Source of the DNA: Staphylotrichum longicolle
Taxonomy: Eukaryota; Ascomycota; Sordariomycetes; Sordariales; Chaetomiaceae
Assembly: GCA_019096155.1 (NCBI GenBank)
Contig: JAHCVI010000005.1
Location: forward strand, 816,468 to 880,467
Direction of reading: 5' to 3'
DNA: 64,000 nt
Shown here: positions 1 through 9,757 of the stretch, in pieces
How positions within the stretch are numbered: position 1 is the first letter of the stretch
Layout: each line of letters begins with the position of its first letter
The notes under the pieces: generated by a model
Databases searched by the model: none
Told to the model about the DNA's origin: nothing
The model's input: only the letters and a program-made list of their open reading frames with translations
Program-made: the position numbers and the translations under genes

Positions 1-1237
1 ATTTTCACAACTACGAATTAAAAAAAGGGGTAAGAGGCGAGATCTCAAATCAGTATTGTTGCATCCCGGTTCTGTATTGGCATGTGGCTAGCACTCATGC
101 GCATTAACGGATAGAAAGAGGAGCTCCTCTCAACCAATAGCTCGACGTAAGTAGACAGCAACCGGGGCTAGGAAGAACCGACCGGTGCAACTAACCGCCT
201 TGCATCCGGAGGCTTAATCTACACTAGCATATGAAACTGAGTGGCTAGGCCTGGCAGACCCATATCGCGCCTGGATCTGCCGAGGGGAAGTGGCATATAG
301 ATTCCGTAAGCCTCGACAATAATGTCGGAGGGTTCAAATTGCTACGTATCCTGGTCGTAGAGATGTTCATTCTATGTCGCCAGTCGCTTGAGAATGCTGC
401 TTTCTTGTCATGGGATGGGGCAGCTGACCTGTCCACCAGGTGAAAGGTCCATTTGGGGGTCCGATCCAACCACAAGAGGAATCCCAGCCCGCTTAGTGTA
501 CGTAGCAGGCCATGGCTAAAGATTTCCCTAGCTGTCCTTCCTTTCTGGTGAGGTTACCGACATCATTGCCCCCTGCGAGGCTTATATTCACAAGACGGCA
601 ATATCACAACAAACCACAAAAGGAAAGGGGGAAAAAAGAATAAGGAGGAAGGGAGGGCGGGGGAGAAGGGCGCGCGGGGGATGGTTGGAGGGGTGGGGGG
701 GGGTTCCACATGCACCTGAAAACAACGTCTGAACGCAGCCACAGCACGCCACAATTGCCACAATTGCCACAAGCATGTCAAAACACAAATTCGCGGTACT
801 CGGCCACAGCACATGGGAATCGGCCCATTTCATGGGAATCAAGGTGGGAACCGCACCGGCTGTTCCAGAAGCCTATCCATGACGGCCGAGTTGGCACTAG
901 TAGTGCCCCATGGCTCTAAATAGGAGAAACTTGAGCCATAGTCGTCGATGAAAAGGCAAGCACCGGAGAGTGTATTTGCTGCAGCCCTCTTTGGAGCTTG
1001 CCACCAGTTATAACTTGCCGCTTGCCGGGAGCTCTGGGACTGCACTTGAGCTTTGCAACTCTTCCGCATCGTCCTCTTTTTTTCTACCATCCGCATCACA
1101 CATCGGTCTTGTTTATACTCCCTCACGGCCCTGATATATATGCGGCCGGGTTTTGGTATCCGCGTTTTGGCCGTTCACGGCCTAGTTGAACACATAGGGT
1201 ATACATTATCGCCGTCACCCCGTCGGCCGTCCTTACC
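1..1237. other. No gene recognised; contains one dispersed repeat
   Basis: I see no open frame here with family resemblance, plausible splice sites or codon structure. The stretch holds a G-rich run near 660-705 and a repeat (712-885, listed separately) that recurs near 51.4 kb. The end may contain regulatory sequence for the decayed gene that follows. Confidence 0.5.
712..885. repeat. Dispersed repeat, second copy near 51.4-51.5 kb
   Basis: The segment contains repeated CACAATTGCCACA, then CACAGCAC, TCGGCCCA, ATCAAGGTGG and GGCTGTTCCAGA-type words. The same words occur in the same order and strand at about 51,391-51,517, with substitutions and small gaps. This is a diverged dispersed repeat of unknown identity; I see no coding potential or terminal structure. 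Confidence 0.55.
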
Positions 1238-2427
1238 GTGATCAGGAGTCTCAGCTTCCCTTCTTCGTATCATACCAGCCGCTCTAGCGGTGCCGGTACA
1301 TCTCCATTGGCCATCATAGCGTCGGACCCAGTCTACTTCGAGTTGAGCTGGTCAATTCTCAGCACAATCGGAGTGGTCAACGTCTTCTTTGGCCTCCTCG
1401 TTATCAGCATCACGAACTTCTCTCTAATCGCTACCGTCCCTATCGTCACCTCGGCCGCCGGTGCCGTCGCAAATGGCCTCTGTTACTACGCTTTCTACTT
1501 AACCTCCCCGCCAGTCGCAAACCAAGCTGTTGCGTCAGTATTTGCGGATATACTATGGCTGGTAAGTACTTGATAGACTAGCCCACTATCCTCAGCTCAT
1601 TCTTCGTTGAGGGGGGGGCTTACTCTCTCCGCTATAGGTTCAAGAAGCAGGACTATCGTTTTTTAGCTACATTATCCTAAGCCGCATTCTACACAGCCAG
1701 CAGCGGCGTATCTTCGCGAGCTTGTTCTGGACCTTCATTCTAGCCATCGTCGTCATCCGCATCACGATCGCCATCACCCGCGTTAGGCTCATTGTCGGCG
1801 GCGGTAGCGGGCTCCAAGATACTGTGAACCACCTACATATGGCCTACTTCCCCTCATAGCCGTGCTCGAATGCGTAAGCGCCTACTATCTATTGACTAGT
1901 TTTTCCAAGGCGAAGATCAACTCTCTCAAGTGCGTCACCAAAACAGGCCTATTCCGGTTCCTGATGCGCAGCACCGAGGTTCGTCTGGCGCTCCTGGCCG
2001 TCGTTGGCATCATACATGCCGTCACCTACTCCTTCCAGGCCACGGCCCAGAGTGCAACACACACTGCCAGCCAGGTCGACCGCTTCGCCTATACGCTAGA
2101 GAGTCTCTTTCCCATAATGATGCTGTAAGTACTCCCAATTGCGTACTAGCACTCTCCTTCTCCCTTCCCCAGCCTCGCGACACGCAACCTAATAGAAGGC
2201 ACTTCGTCTCGGGCGGGAGAGAGGAGGTGGCATTTACTCCTAACCAACACGTCGTCGAGGTCCATGGCGGCGCGGCGGACTCCGGATATGGTAGGACAAG
2301 TTCGCAGGAGCGCATCATCCGTCCCAATCCGTTTGGCACGGCGGCCTCGGACGCCGACCTGGATGCGATAGATGCCGGACAGGTCGGCATCAGCAAGACG
2401 GTCGAGTTCGAGGTTGAGGTGGAGTGA
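1238..2427 (+). pseudogene. Decayed fungal multi-pass integral membrane protein
   Basis: Three exon-like blocks encode hydrophobic helices typical of fungal seven-helix membrane proteins of unknown role. Block 1 (1238-1561) carries two or three helices and ends at a GTAAGT donor. Block 2 starts after TATAG at 1638 in phase (VQEAGLSFFSY) and runs to a TAG at 1857. The protein then continues naturally in another frame from 1856 (IAVLECVSAYYLL), which implies loss of one base. A second GTAAGT donor lies at 2125, with an acceptor at 2171. The acidic tail ending near 2427 (KTVEFEVEVE) sits in a further shifted frame. Block 1 has no in-frame ATG; the open frame begins with GTG. The two frameshifts and the missing start are inferred from reading-frame continuity. 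Family function is unknown to me. Confidence 0.6.
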
Positions 2428-2950
2428 GTCGAGGAGCGAGGCTCGCTCACCATCAGCATAAAAAAGCGAAGAAAGAAAAGGGGATCCAACGCTCGGGCGG
2501 ATGGCGTTCCAGAAGCATCGGCGCGCCCTAGGCTATACTATTTCGTTTCTTGCATTTCGCCTTCTTCTCCTTCTCCGCAACAGACTCTACTATAATAATA
2601 CCATCCACCCCTTCTGACCCTAACAGATGTATAGTCGCCTTGGGTATGGATGTGTCTTGGAGATGGTATGGGCTACGACCAACCGCTGCCCACCCAGTCA
2701 CGGCGAGTGGACCTCGCCTCTTGGAAGCGGTTAGATGATTTATGACAGCCCCGCCAAAAGCGAAACTACTCCGAAATGAGGCGGAACCATCAGCGGGCGG
2801 TGTCAGTCTGGGGTCTGGGGTCCGGGGAAGCGGGGAAGCGGGGACCGACTTAACCCTGTCACAGGCGTGCAATGCAATGTGCAATGGTTGATGATTCAGT
2901 AGTGGGCCCCGAATGCCAAATCCCTGAAACCCAGCGGTTCCCAACCCAGA
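2428..2950. other. Intergenic, no gene recognised
   Basis: The stretch contains short overlapping frames on both strands without family resemblance or splice structure. Near 2,815-2,845 there is a short direct repetition of GGGGTC and GGGGAAGC words. I see no RNA gene or terminal repeat. Confidence 0.5.
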
Positions 2951-4030
2951 TCAGTGGAAGAGCCGAAACATCACGCCCTTGTTGGCATCAAGAGGAGGAA
3001 ACGCGACGGGGTCCACGAAATACGGCGCGTCAGTACCGTCGGCGGCGTTTTGAAGACAGTGCCAAACGAGTTTCGCCCTACGCGCTGAGATAAAAGCAAA
3101 CGGGCCACGTTTTGCTCTGAGACACGAGGTTAGTCTCCGATGAATACTAAACGGTTTGACACGTACCTTTGCTAGCCCAGACTGATCAACTCGCTTTTGC
3201 TGCCAACGTGTCAACGGTTCTTTGCTTGTGAGAAGGCCGGGGATGTCGTGCAACCACTCGCCACGGTTCGGCTTGACACCGATGGTGCTAATTTCAAACT
3301 CTTTGAGGCGAAAACATTTTAGCACACGTTGGTGACTTTTGGCAAGTGGCTCCCAGCAAATATCGATTTTCAGGCTCTCAAGCGAGGGGCACCCAAGGAG
3401 GAGGTCAAGTCCGTTCGTGAGGTCGGAATCCGAAGAGCAGGAAATTTGCACCCGATGAAGAGAGCACAAAGTAGACTCTTGGAGATACAGCAGGAAAATA
3501 TGGAGCTCGTTCCAATGGTTGTGATCAAATTTGAACGTGTTCCTGCCATATAATATAGGCGTTGTTGCTTCGCAAAGGGTTCGGCTGCTCAGCATCAAGC
3601 TTCTCGCGTCGTGGGCGTCCCGAGATTGTAGGTAGCAGACAGAGAGCACTTGATTGACAGGTACGACAAGTTTGATGATTTCATGGAGAATCTCCGGTGG
3701 TAGTGCTTCCAGACCATGAGTGCTCCCCATGAGGCTCGTCAGTGTTGTTGCCGCCGGATGATCAGCACAGTCCGCTCCTGCTGCCATCTTGGTCGAACGG
3801 CCGGTCATCGCAGCTGAGGCGTTCGCCGGCGTCGCCGCCTTCGTGAGTCTCGCACTGCGGCGACGAATCTCGGCACGTGGAGACTTTGTCCTAGCAGTCG
3901 ACGTTTCGCGCCGGCGGTTAGAGGCTTGCTGGGATCCCCACAGCCTGGGTTTCGATAAGGTATTCGCCATGCAGGGAGTGCAGTTGTGTGATTGGACTAG
4001 CAGGGCTTGCTTAGTTAGAAAAGGCTGCAA
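2951..4030 (-). CDS. F-box-like protein
   Basis: A 359-codon open frame. After a basic, low-complexity leader of about 105 residues comes an F-box-like segment (LEALPPEILHEIIKLV), then the usual fungal continuation (MLSSRTLCEATTPILYGRN) and a leucine-rich C-terminal half (LLLGCPSLESLKIDICW). Fungal F-box proteins link substrates to SCF ubiquitin ligases; the substrate here cannot be told. A likely intron lies at 3166-3117 (donor GTACGT, branch GACTAAC, acceptor CTCAG, 50 nt). Splicing there moves the reading frame, so the C-terminus differs from the unspliced frame, which ends at 2951. The start may be at 4030 or at a later ATG such as 3970. No inactivating lesion is visible, so this may be an expressed gene. 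Confidence 0.7.
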   Translation of the reverse strand: MQPFLTKQALLVQSHNCTPCMANTLSKPRLWGSQQASNRRRETSTARTKSPRAEIRRRSARLTKAATPANASAAMTGRSTKMAAGADCADHPAATTLTSLMGSTHGLEALPPEILHEIIKLVVPVNQVLSVCYLQSRDAHDARSLMLSSRTLCEATTPILYGRNTFKFDHNHWNELHIFLLYLQESTLCSLHRVQISCSSDSDLTNGLDLLLGCPSLESLKIDICWEPLAKSHQRVLKCFRLKEFEISTIGVKPNRGEWLHDIPGLLTSKEPLTRWQQKRVDQSGLAKVRVKPFSIHRRLTSCLRAKRGPFAFISARRAKLVWHCLQNAADGTDAPYFVDPVAFPPLDANKGVMFRLFH

Positions 4031-5001
4031 CGTGCCCGATACCTTCGCGGCGGCTGTACTAACCTAGCGATTTCACAGCCACAAGAACCATTCAACAGCT
4101 TGATTATTGCTCGGTGGAAAGGCAGCGGTAGCAACTTTCATACACAAGTGCGGATGCGAATGCGACGACCAGCGGGGCCGACTTGTCGATGGGTTTGTTG
4201 GAACGATGAGAGAAAAGAAAAACCGGCGTTGGGCAGGGCAGCAGTCCAACCCCGTCGTCTCTGCCTTCGACCCGAAAGCGTTGCCGATCAGGGAAAGGGT
4301 GATCGGCAGGAGTGGTGACTGTTGGAAGGGGGTTTGGAAGCTGAGGGGTGGTTGGACGGGAAAAGTAAAAAGAGGGAGAAACCAAAGACCGGGAAAGGAG
4401 GGGAGGGAGAGAGATTTTATATTTGTCAAACACAGGACAGGTCGCACGTGCTCATGTGCCCTGACTCAAGGACGGACGTCGCCGGGAGTGGCGCCGGCTG
4501 TGGGAGGCTGCTTGGAAGCTCAGGGGTAGTCGGGCTGGAAAAGAGAAGCCAGAAGGCCTGACGAAAATGTTGAAGGCAGATTTCATAATTGTCAAGCTCA
4601 GGAGAAGTTGCACGTGCTTTGAATGGTTACTGTTGTTGTCGTGACCGGCCGCGGTCCGTCCACCTTGATATTGGCCAGATCGCTCAGGGATGATATTAGC
4701 CAGATTTCTCGGAGGGGCCGGCGCCGTCTTCTATACTCGCAGTGCATTCACGCTTGGTCGCTCGATCTATTTCGCCACGGTCTCGATCTTGCGTGGCAGC
4801 CCGAATCGGGAACGCCGGTTCGACGTTGGAGCGGGGGGCAACGCTCACGTGTAGGAGAGGGCTCGTCTTTGGGCCAACAAGGCCGGTATGTTGTCCGCAG
4901 CCGTGGCCGCCAATCCCGACTGGGCAGAAAGCATCCAAAACCCCAGCCGTAGCGGGGCCAGTCCGTGTTGGTCTGGCAGCCGTGTTCGGGTCTATGCACC
5001 T
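4031..5001. other. Intergenic, with a diverged direct repeat
   Basis: No convincing gene. The open frames here overlap each other on both strands and resemble no family. Two related segments, about 4,325-4,455 and 4,505-4,618, share the order TTGGAAGCT, GGAAAAG, ATTTGTCAA or ATTGTCAA, and GCACGTGCT. They look like an old direct duplication of promoter-type sequence. Confidence 0.45.
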
Positions 5002-5388
5002 TCACATGGCGCAGCTCGTCACGGCCACCAGCGAAAGCAGGGGCTGTGCGACGTCCGCGCTGAGGAACAGCAAGTTGATGCGCGGCTCCTTTCTCTTGAC
5101 GGTTTCACAGACGCTCTTAGCCTCCGCGAGGAGCGCGATCTCGCCTTCCGTCCAAATGACTTCGGCCTTGGGGTTGAGGGCGTGCAGCTCCTGAACGAAG
5201 GCGCGCATGCGCTCCTCGGAACTCGGGCGCCCGACGTGGTAGATGCGGACGCTCGCGCCTGTCCCGACTAGGGCTCTGATCGTGTACATGCCGATGCCTG
5301 ATGTGCCGCCTACGAAGACGGCAACACGTGGAGCCGTTGTATCATTGATGAGCGCGTTGGAGGCTTGGATTTCTTTGTACGAAACCAT
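5002..5388 (-). pseudogene. 5' fragment of a short-chain dehydrogenase/reductase
   Basis: The frame from the ATG at 5388 starts MVSYKEIQASN and soon shows a Rossmann nucleotide-binding strand with the glycine motif GGTSGIGMYTIRALV. It continues through the region that normally precedes the NNAG-like segment (INLLFLSAD). The homology stops near 5,030 and the frame closes at 5002. The catalytic Ser-Tyr-Lys part of an SDR (about 250-330 residues in full) is missing. NAD(P)-dependent oxidoreduction is the known family role, but this fragment cannot be an enzyme. I see no matching 3' part within the window. The break is probably a rearrangement boundary near 5,000-5,030. Confidence 0.6.
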
Positions 5389-5693
5389 TGTAGGCGGTGG
5401 TGGAATGTTCGGATCGCTGGCTTGGAAAGGTTTCGAGTGTAACTGCAGGACCGCGATTAGGTAAAAGAACGAATCTACGAGGCCCTGCAACGGGAGAGAG
5501 ATGTAGGAATGTTCCTGTTAATACGGAATACTATTAACTCAATGGCCAATCAGCTTTGCACAAAAGTATCCCGCACCGCCGAATTCGCCCCCGGTTCTGA
5601 GGCTTTTGCACACCGAGGTCCGTCACTCATTCAGTCTCATCAGGGTCAGAAAGCTTGTGGACCAAATCTCGATAGTCGTCTCTGCCATGTGCA

Positions 5694-6084
5694 ATGGCAG
5701 GTCGGCAAGTACGGAAAGCTCATAGACAGCGGGCGGAAGGCGAGTTATCAGAAGAGACCATGCGTGCTTTTATGGCCAAGATCTCGACCGAGCCCGCTCG
5801 TAACCTTGACGCTCACTTTCACTTTTACCATGCCGACCTCGGACCAGCCAACATCATGGTATCGGAAGATGGCGACCGTGTTACCGGATCATCAATGGGA
5901 GTCGGTGGCGTATTATCCACGCTTTTTGGTAGTCACCGAGTCCGCAACGGCTGGGGCTATTTGGCTTGAGTGTGAGACTAACGAACCGAAGCTGTGGGGT
6001 CAGCCCCTGGGGCAAGCACTCGAGGCAAACGGTTACAACAAGCTGGACGTAGCGTTCCGCCGCTGGAGAAGGTCCGTGACGTGA
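5694..6084 (+). pseudogene. 3' fragment of an APH-type phosphotransferase, frameshifted
   Basis: The kinase catalytic loop is visible as HADLGPANIMVSEDGDRVTG, followed by a continuation with WESVAYYPRF and an end near PKLWGQPLGQALEANGY. This is the pattern of fungal aminoglycoside-phosphotransferase-like proteins. The two parts are in different frames. Between VTG and WESV two bases appear to be lost, just where the IIDW metal-binding segment should be, so the DFG-equivalent aspartate codon is destroyed. The N-terminal lobe is not recognisable upstream. The substrate of this family in fungi is mostly unknown. It lies tail to tail with the secreted-peptide gene and shows no sign of function. 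Confidence 0.6.
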
Positions 6085-6370
6085 TTGGTAGAGGGTCTTT
6101 GCGGAGTGCATGTTCACCAATCCTTGAGGTCCATTGAGACGGTCGTGGGGCTGGTAATGTGCAACACTCGATTCTGCGCTCCAGCCAACATCCAGGTCGG
6201 GTCCATTACCAATGAACATATCCCAGAGCTGGTGCTCACAAAACCACCGCCACCATTCTGTACACTCTCTGTTACCCACATCGCCCAGATGCCACCCTAC
6301 CATCCCCAACCTTTAACGACTCAAACTACCGACACCACCACACCAACACTCCGTCGTCACTCAACTTGAC

Positions 6371-6769
6371 TCAAGTCGCCTTGCAATAGCAAGTACAAAC
6401 ACTCCACCCGAGCCAACAATCCGACTTCCAAATGGTCGACCCAAGCGGGCAAGTTACACCCTTGCCCGGGGCCTCGGCCTTGCACTTGTTGAGGCAGTTG
6501 CCGCCCCAGTCGGTCCGGCAGCCGCCCGCGGCCTGCCATTTGGTTGGGGCACGCGTCTCAAGAAGCGCGGAAGAGTCATCTCGCGGCCAGTGGATGTCGT
6601 CTGTCTCGGTTGTTTCAATGTCGTAATTGATGGGGGGGGCTGGCATGCCGTTGTCCCGTGCGGAGGCTGCGGCTGCGGCGGCCGCGGCGGGTGGGGAGGA
6701 GGGCATGGCGAGGGCCGTGGTGGCGAAGGCCGTGGTAGCGAGGGTGCGGAGGGCGAGTTTGAGTTGCAT
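6371..6769 (-). CDS. Small secreted cysteine-rich protein, defensin-like C-terminus
   Basis: A 132-residue protein. Residues 1-21 form a signal peptide (MQLKLALRTLATTAFATTALA), followed by a Pro/Ala-rich spacer, an acidic pro-region (about 45-70) and a compact C-terminal domain with eight cysteines. The spacing includes CLNKC (C-x3-C) and a closing CTCYC (C-x-C-x-C), which recalls cysteine-stabilised alpha-beta peptides. TR before APTKWQ may be a processing point. It is probably exported and disulphide-bonded. A role as antimicrobial peptide or effector-type protein is inference. The open frame is intact, uses an ATG start and ends in TGA. It is one of the few intact genes among the decayed neighbours. 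An unrelated small secreted protein with accidental cysteine spacing is possible. Confidence 0.6.
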   Translation of the reverse strand: MQLKLALRTLATTAFATTALAMPSSPPAAAAAAAASARDNGMPAPPINYDIETTETDDIHWPRDDSSALLETRAPTKWQAAGGCRTDWGGNCLNKCKAEAPGKGVTCPLGSTIWKSDCWLGWSVCTCYCKAT

Positions 6770-6824
6770 TTTGTCTTTATCTTTCTTTCCCTTTAGAGAT
6801 TGGTTGTTTGTTTGGTCTTAGGAG

Positions 6825-7090
6825 TTGGTATTTATTGGCGATGCTGAGGGAGTTGTAATTGATGACGGAGGAAACCATCTCTTAAGTTCAATTCTTGCTG
6901 CTCGCCGCTCGGTCAAGGATGAAGTGTCATCGGGTCAGCATTTCGTTGCGGATCGAATGCTGACCCGACAAAAGGCGCAAAGGTTACATGGTGATGGAGA
7001 CCCGTCGTATTTCAGCCTACGCGTCAACGAGGTTGTGACTTGGCCCCTTGCGGCGAACGAAACAGGAAGGTGACTGGGGCCAAACGACGT
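6825..7090. other. Intergenic upstream of the secreted-peptide gene
   Basis: No gene recognised. This interval would contain the promoter of the minus-strand secreted-peptide gene. A pair of inverted words (CGGGTCAGCATTCG at about 6,930 and CGAATGCTGACCCG at about 6,953) forms a strong perfect hairpin-like dyad with a short loop. Confidence 0.45.
6930..6967. promoter_or_regulatory. 14-bp inverted repeat upstream of the secreted-peptide gene
   Basis: CGGGTCAGCATTCG is followed, after TTGCGGAT-like spacing, by CGAATGCTGACCCG, its exact reverse complement. The dyad lies about 160-200 bp upstream of the minus-strand ATG at 6769. It could be an operator-like dyad or the ends of a tiny inverted element; the sequence alone does not decide. 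Confidence 0.5.
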
Positions 7091-7520
7091 TCAAGTGGGT
7101 ACTGAAAAGTTGGACAGGGCGAGCAGTACACCTAAACCGTGGAGATAGATGAACAACACGTCCAGCAACACCTCGTAATCCTCGAGCAACCACTCCTGCT
7201 TCCCAAACACATCGTGCTCAAACACAAAGTCGCTGCTGAAGACAACGTCAACCGGCAAATCCTCCAACATATAAAAGTCCGACATCACCGTCCTCCCCCT
7301 GGCGTCTCCAAACTCCCACTGGAGCCCCTTGACCACCCCCTCCGTCCACGCCGTCGACCCATCCGCAAACTCCACCATCACCCTCCCGCACCTCCCCTGT
7401 CCACCTCAAACCCCCTCTTCCGCGCATACTCCCCAGACACGACCATGACATCCGACGCGCCGAGCCCGGCAGCGCCGCAACCCCCTCCCCAGCAAGGTGC
7501 ACCTCAGCCTCCTCTTGGCC
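7091..7520 (-). pseudogene. Fragment of a fungal retropepsin-like protein
   Basis: Two frame-shifted pieces read together as a fungal aspartyl-protease-like (retropepsin-like) domain. The upstream piece has ASDVMVVSGEYARKRGFEVD, where the usual D-S/T-G precedes SDVMVVS. The downstream piece has VMVEFADGSTAWTEGVV and then EDLPVDVVFSSDFVFEHDVF. Such domains occur in fungal gene families and in retroelement-derived genes. The frame changes near 7,385 and again upstream near 7,470, and the active-site D-T/S-G is not preserved. The identification rests on pattern memory of this family, so it is moderate. Confidence 0.45.
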
Positions 7521-7724
7521 CCCAACCACCAACATCTGTTGGATGGCTTTCGATGACTTGCGTCGCGTATCTTGGGGTTCCAAGTCTTGGTCTGAATCTC
7601 GGAACGAACAAATGGCCAGTTCCATCAACGAACCGTCCTGACCAGTACTGCTAGTGCCAACGACGTGCTAGGATGATCCATGCGAATACTAGAGTTTAGT
7701 CTCCCATCTCCGCAGCGAGAAGAG

Positions 7725-8356
7725 TTTACCGACTATGTGCATCATCTGCAGCCAGTTGAAGGTGTTCCATGCGGCCTGCAGCAAGCCATTCAAGGGGAGC
7801 AGTCGCCCGAATCATTTTCAGATTAATATTACTAACACCGTTGTAGGAAGCAGCTTCGGGGGAGTACGAATTAGCTGAGCAATCACCGGCAATGGTGCGG
7901 CAGATGTTCGCTTTGGCCGATATGTACCAGGTGGACGGCTTGCAGTACTTGGCTGCCACCAAGTACGGCAAGGCGATGGAGAAAAGACCCAACATTCAAG
8001 AGCTTCTTGATTCGATCCCGGACGTGTATCAGCCGACCCCTTGCTCGGTCCGGGCTCTTCGCGACAAGACAATTAAGGGCGTTCGTCTTAAGCTAGCGCA
8101 GACAACAGGGCTGCACCAATTTGTCGTCGCTAGCGCTGACGCTTCCGGATATCAGGGGGAAGGAGCTTACGACAGTTTAATGGCAGTTTACGACGAGCTT
8201 GTCACCGAATCACCCGAATTTCTGAAGGATCTGCTAAGCTCGTATATCCGAACCCCGCTGCTAGGACACTGCTACAATTGCGGTTCAGAACAGCCTACGG
8301 AGCCCTTGCAGATGAGATGTTTGACATGTGGCAAGGGTGGAGCGAGACCAATGTGA
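7725..8356 (+). pseudogene. BTB/POZ-domain protein remnant
   Basis: The 3' exon (from an acceptor TTGTAG at 7847, with branch TACTAAC) reads EAASGEYELAEQSPAMVRQM, then ADMYQVDGLQYLAATKYGK and a zinc-ribbon-like end (CYNCGSEQPTEPLQMRCLTC). This matches fungal BTB proteins. The 5' part (IICSQLKVFHAACSKPFK, about 7,740-7,796) is recognisable, but a one-base insertion separates it from the preceding EEFTDYV. The expected donor is GGGAGC instead of GTGAGC. Between VRQM and FALADKY-type sequence the usual stretch of about 25 residues is missing. BTB proteins act as dimeric adaptors, often for CUL3 ligases. The lesions make this copy nonfunctional unless only the 3' exon is used. Confidence 0.65.
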
Positions 8357-9251
8357 TACACTCGCTCCAACCTTTGGAAGCGGAACGGTCAGATAGAGCG
8401 GCTCGTCATTGACAGATTGATGAAACGGGCACCTTGCGTCGCTTGCCAGTCAACGACCTGCTGGAAAGCGTATCGCGAGGGAGAACTACAGATCAAGTTA
8501 GTGATCAAAAATTCCTATCAGCACACGAAGCGTGAGAAAGAGGGTGAGCTGCTGCCGCCACGGCGGTGGGTTCTTACATCCTTCGCTCTGCCCTGCTCTA
8601 CCCCGACACTTGCCCCAAATGGAGCAACTACGAGCTGACTCGCAGGGTGTTCAGGAGGAGTTAAAGAGTCTTATATCCAACTATCTCCTTTTTTGCAGCT
8701 TGTCCAATGAAGCAAGCTAGAAACCCCCAGCCCTGTGCTTGCACAATCCCTTTACCTCCTGGCGCCGCCCATGAACACGTGACCGAAGTGTGGTTCAAAC
8801 AAGCAATGCACACTGCACGGCGCCGGTCCCTTCCTTCGATAGAACTCGTCGCTGTGCTGTCGGGCTATTGGTGGCCTACACGGCGAAGGAGCCGCAGCGA
8901 GACGGGATCTGCTAGCTGCCGTGCTGGAGCCCCCGGTCGGGGTCGACGAGGAATCGCCAGCGTACGACGCTAGAACTGATGGGGCGCGCCGACATCGTCA
9001 TGCGGCGTGGTCACGCCTTATGCTATGCGTATTAAAATACAGGAACACGGCTTAGCCCGTTCTCAAAACGCTTTGGATCCGTCCACCTGTTCACCATTCT
9101 TATGTAAGATACACCGGGCTCAGACGCCTGCTCAAAGCCGTTGTTCAAATCTCGTTTGCGATGCGGTCAGGCGCCTGAGGCTGGAGTATCAGCCTGAATT
9201 TGACCTACTACCCTACTGTTGAGGCCAATAGCGCCCCAGCGTTCCGGATGC
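8357..9251. other. No gene recognised
   Basis: Only short frames without family resemblance are present. The first 100 bases may be the degraded 3' region of the BTB gene. I see no repeats, RNA genes or terminal inverted sequences. Confidence 0.45.
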
Positions 9252-9560
9252 TCACCGTGTTAGGACTCGGGTTGATAGGGCTAGAAAGAGCTCAAACTGC
9301 ACCGTAGGGGTCAGAGTGGTCTGCAGGTCACGAACAACTGAAGTAATTATACTCGTTATGCCCACAATGTCGCTATGGATCGAGAAGCTGCCAGACACCA
9401 GTTTCGGGTAATCGAGAATGTCGTTGATGACCTGGGTGCAGTACCTCTGCGGACTCGTCCATGATGTTGACGATATCTCGCTGCCTTGGCTGAGTGGTGT
9501 GTCGAGGAGCAAAAAAGCAAATAAAGTGGTCTCGTGGATTTCAACAAAGTGACCCACAAA
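9252..9560 (-). pseudogene. Hybrid histidine kinase fragment (HisKA region)
   Basis: Joined across frames, the segment reads RDIVNIMDESAEVL followed by QVINDILDYPKLVSGSF and SIITSVVRDLQTTL. This is the dimerisation and phosphotransfer region of fungal hybrid histidine kinases, just before the ATPase domain. A shift lies between AEVL and QVIND (about 9,440-9,450). The H-box upstream (expected HEIRTP) is degenerate (EIHETTLFA). No ATP-binding N, G1 or G2 boxes and no receiver domain follow, so about 90 percent of such a protein is absent. Its closeness to the PAS gene is suggestive, but the two are separate remnants. Confidence 0.55.
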
Positions 9561-9757
9561 CAAGGGTTCCGACTTTTCCTGAATTGCAGTAACAAGGTAC
9601 ATCAACACTAAGAGCCAACTATCATTACATCGGAATCAATTGAATCTAACGCTACTGGCAGCTCCCTGGCAAGTGCGTACATTATGGACAGGCTTGCCGC
9701 ATAGTCCACGGCACCGAACTCTCAGAGGAAAACCCCCCTACCCTACACCACAACCAT

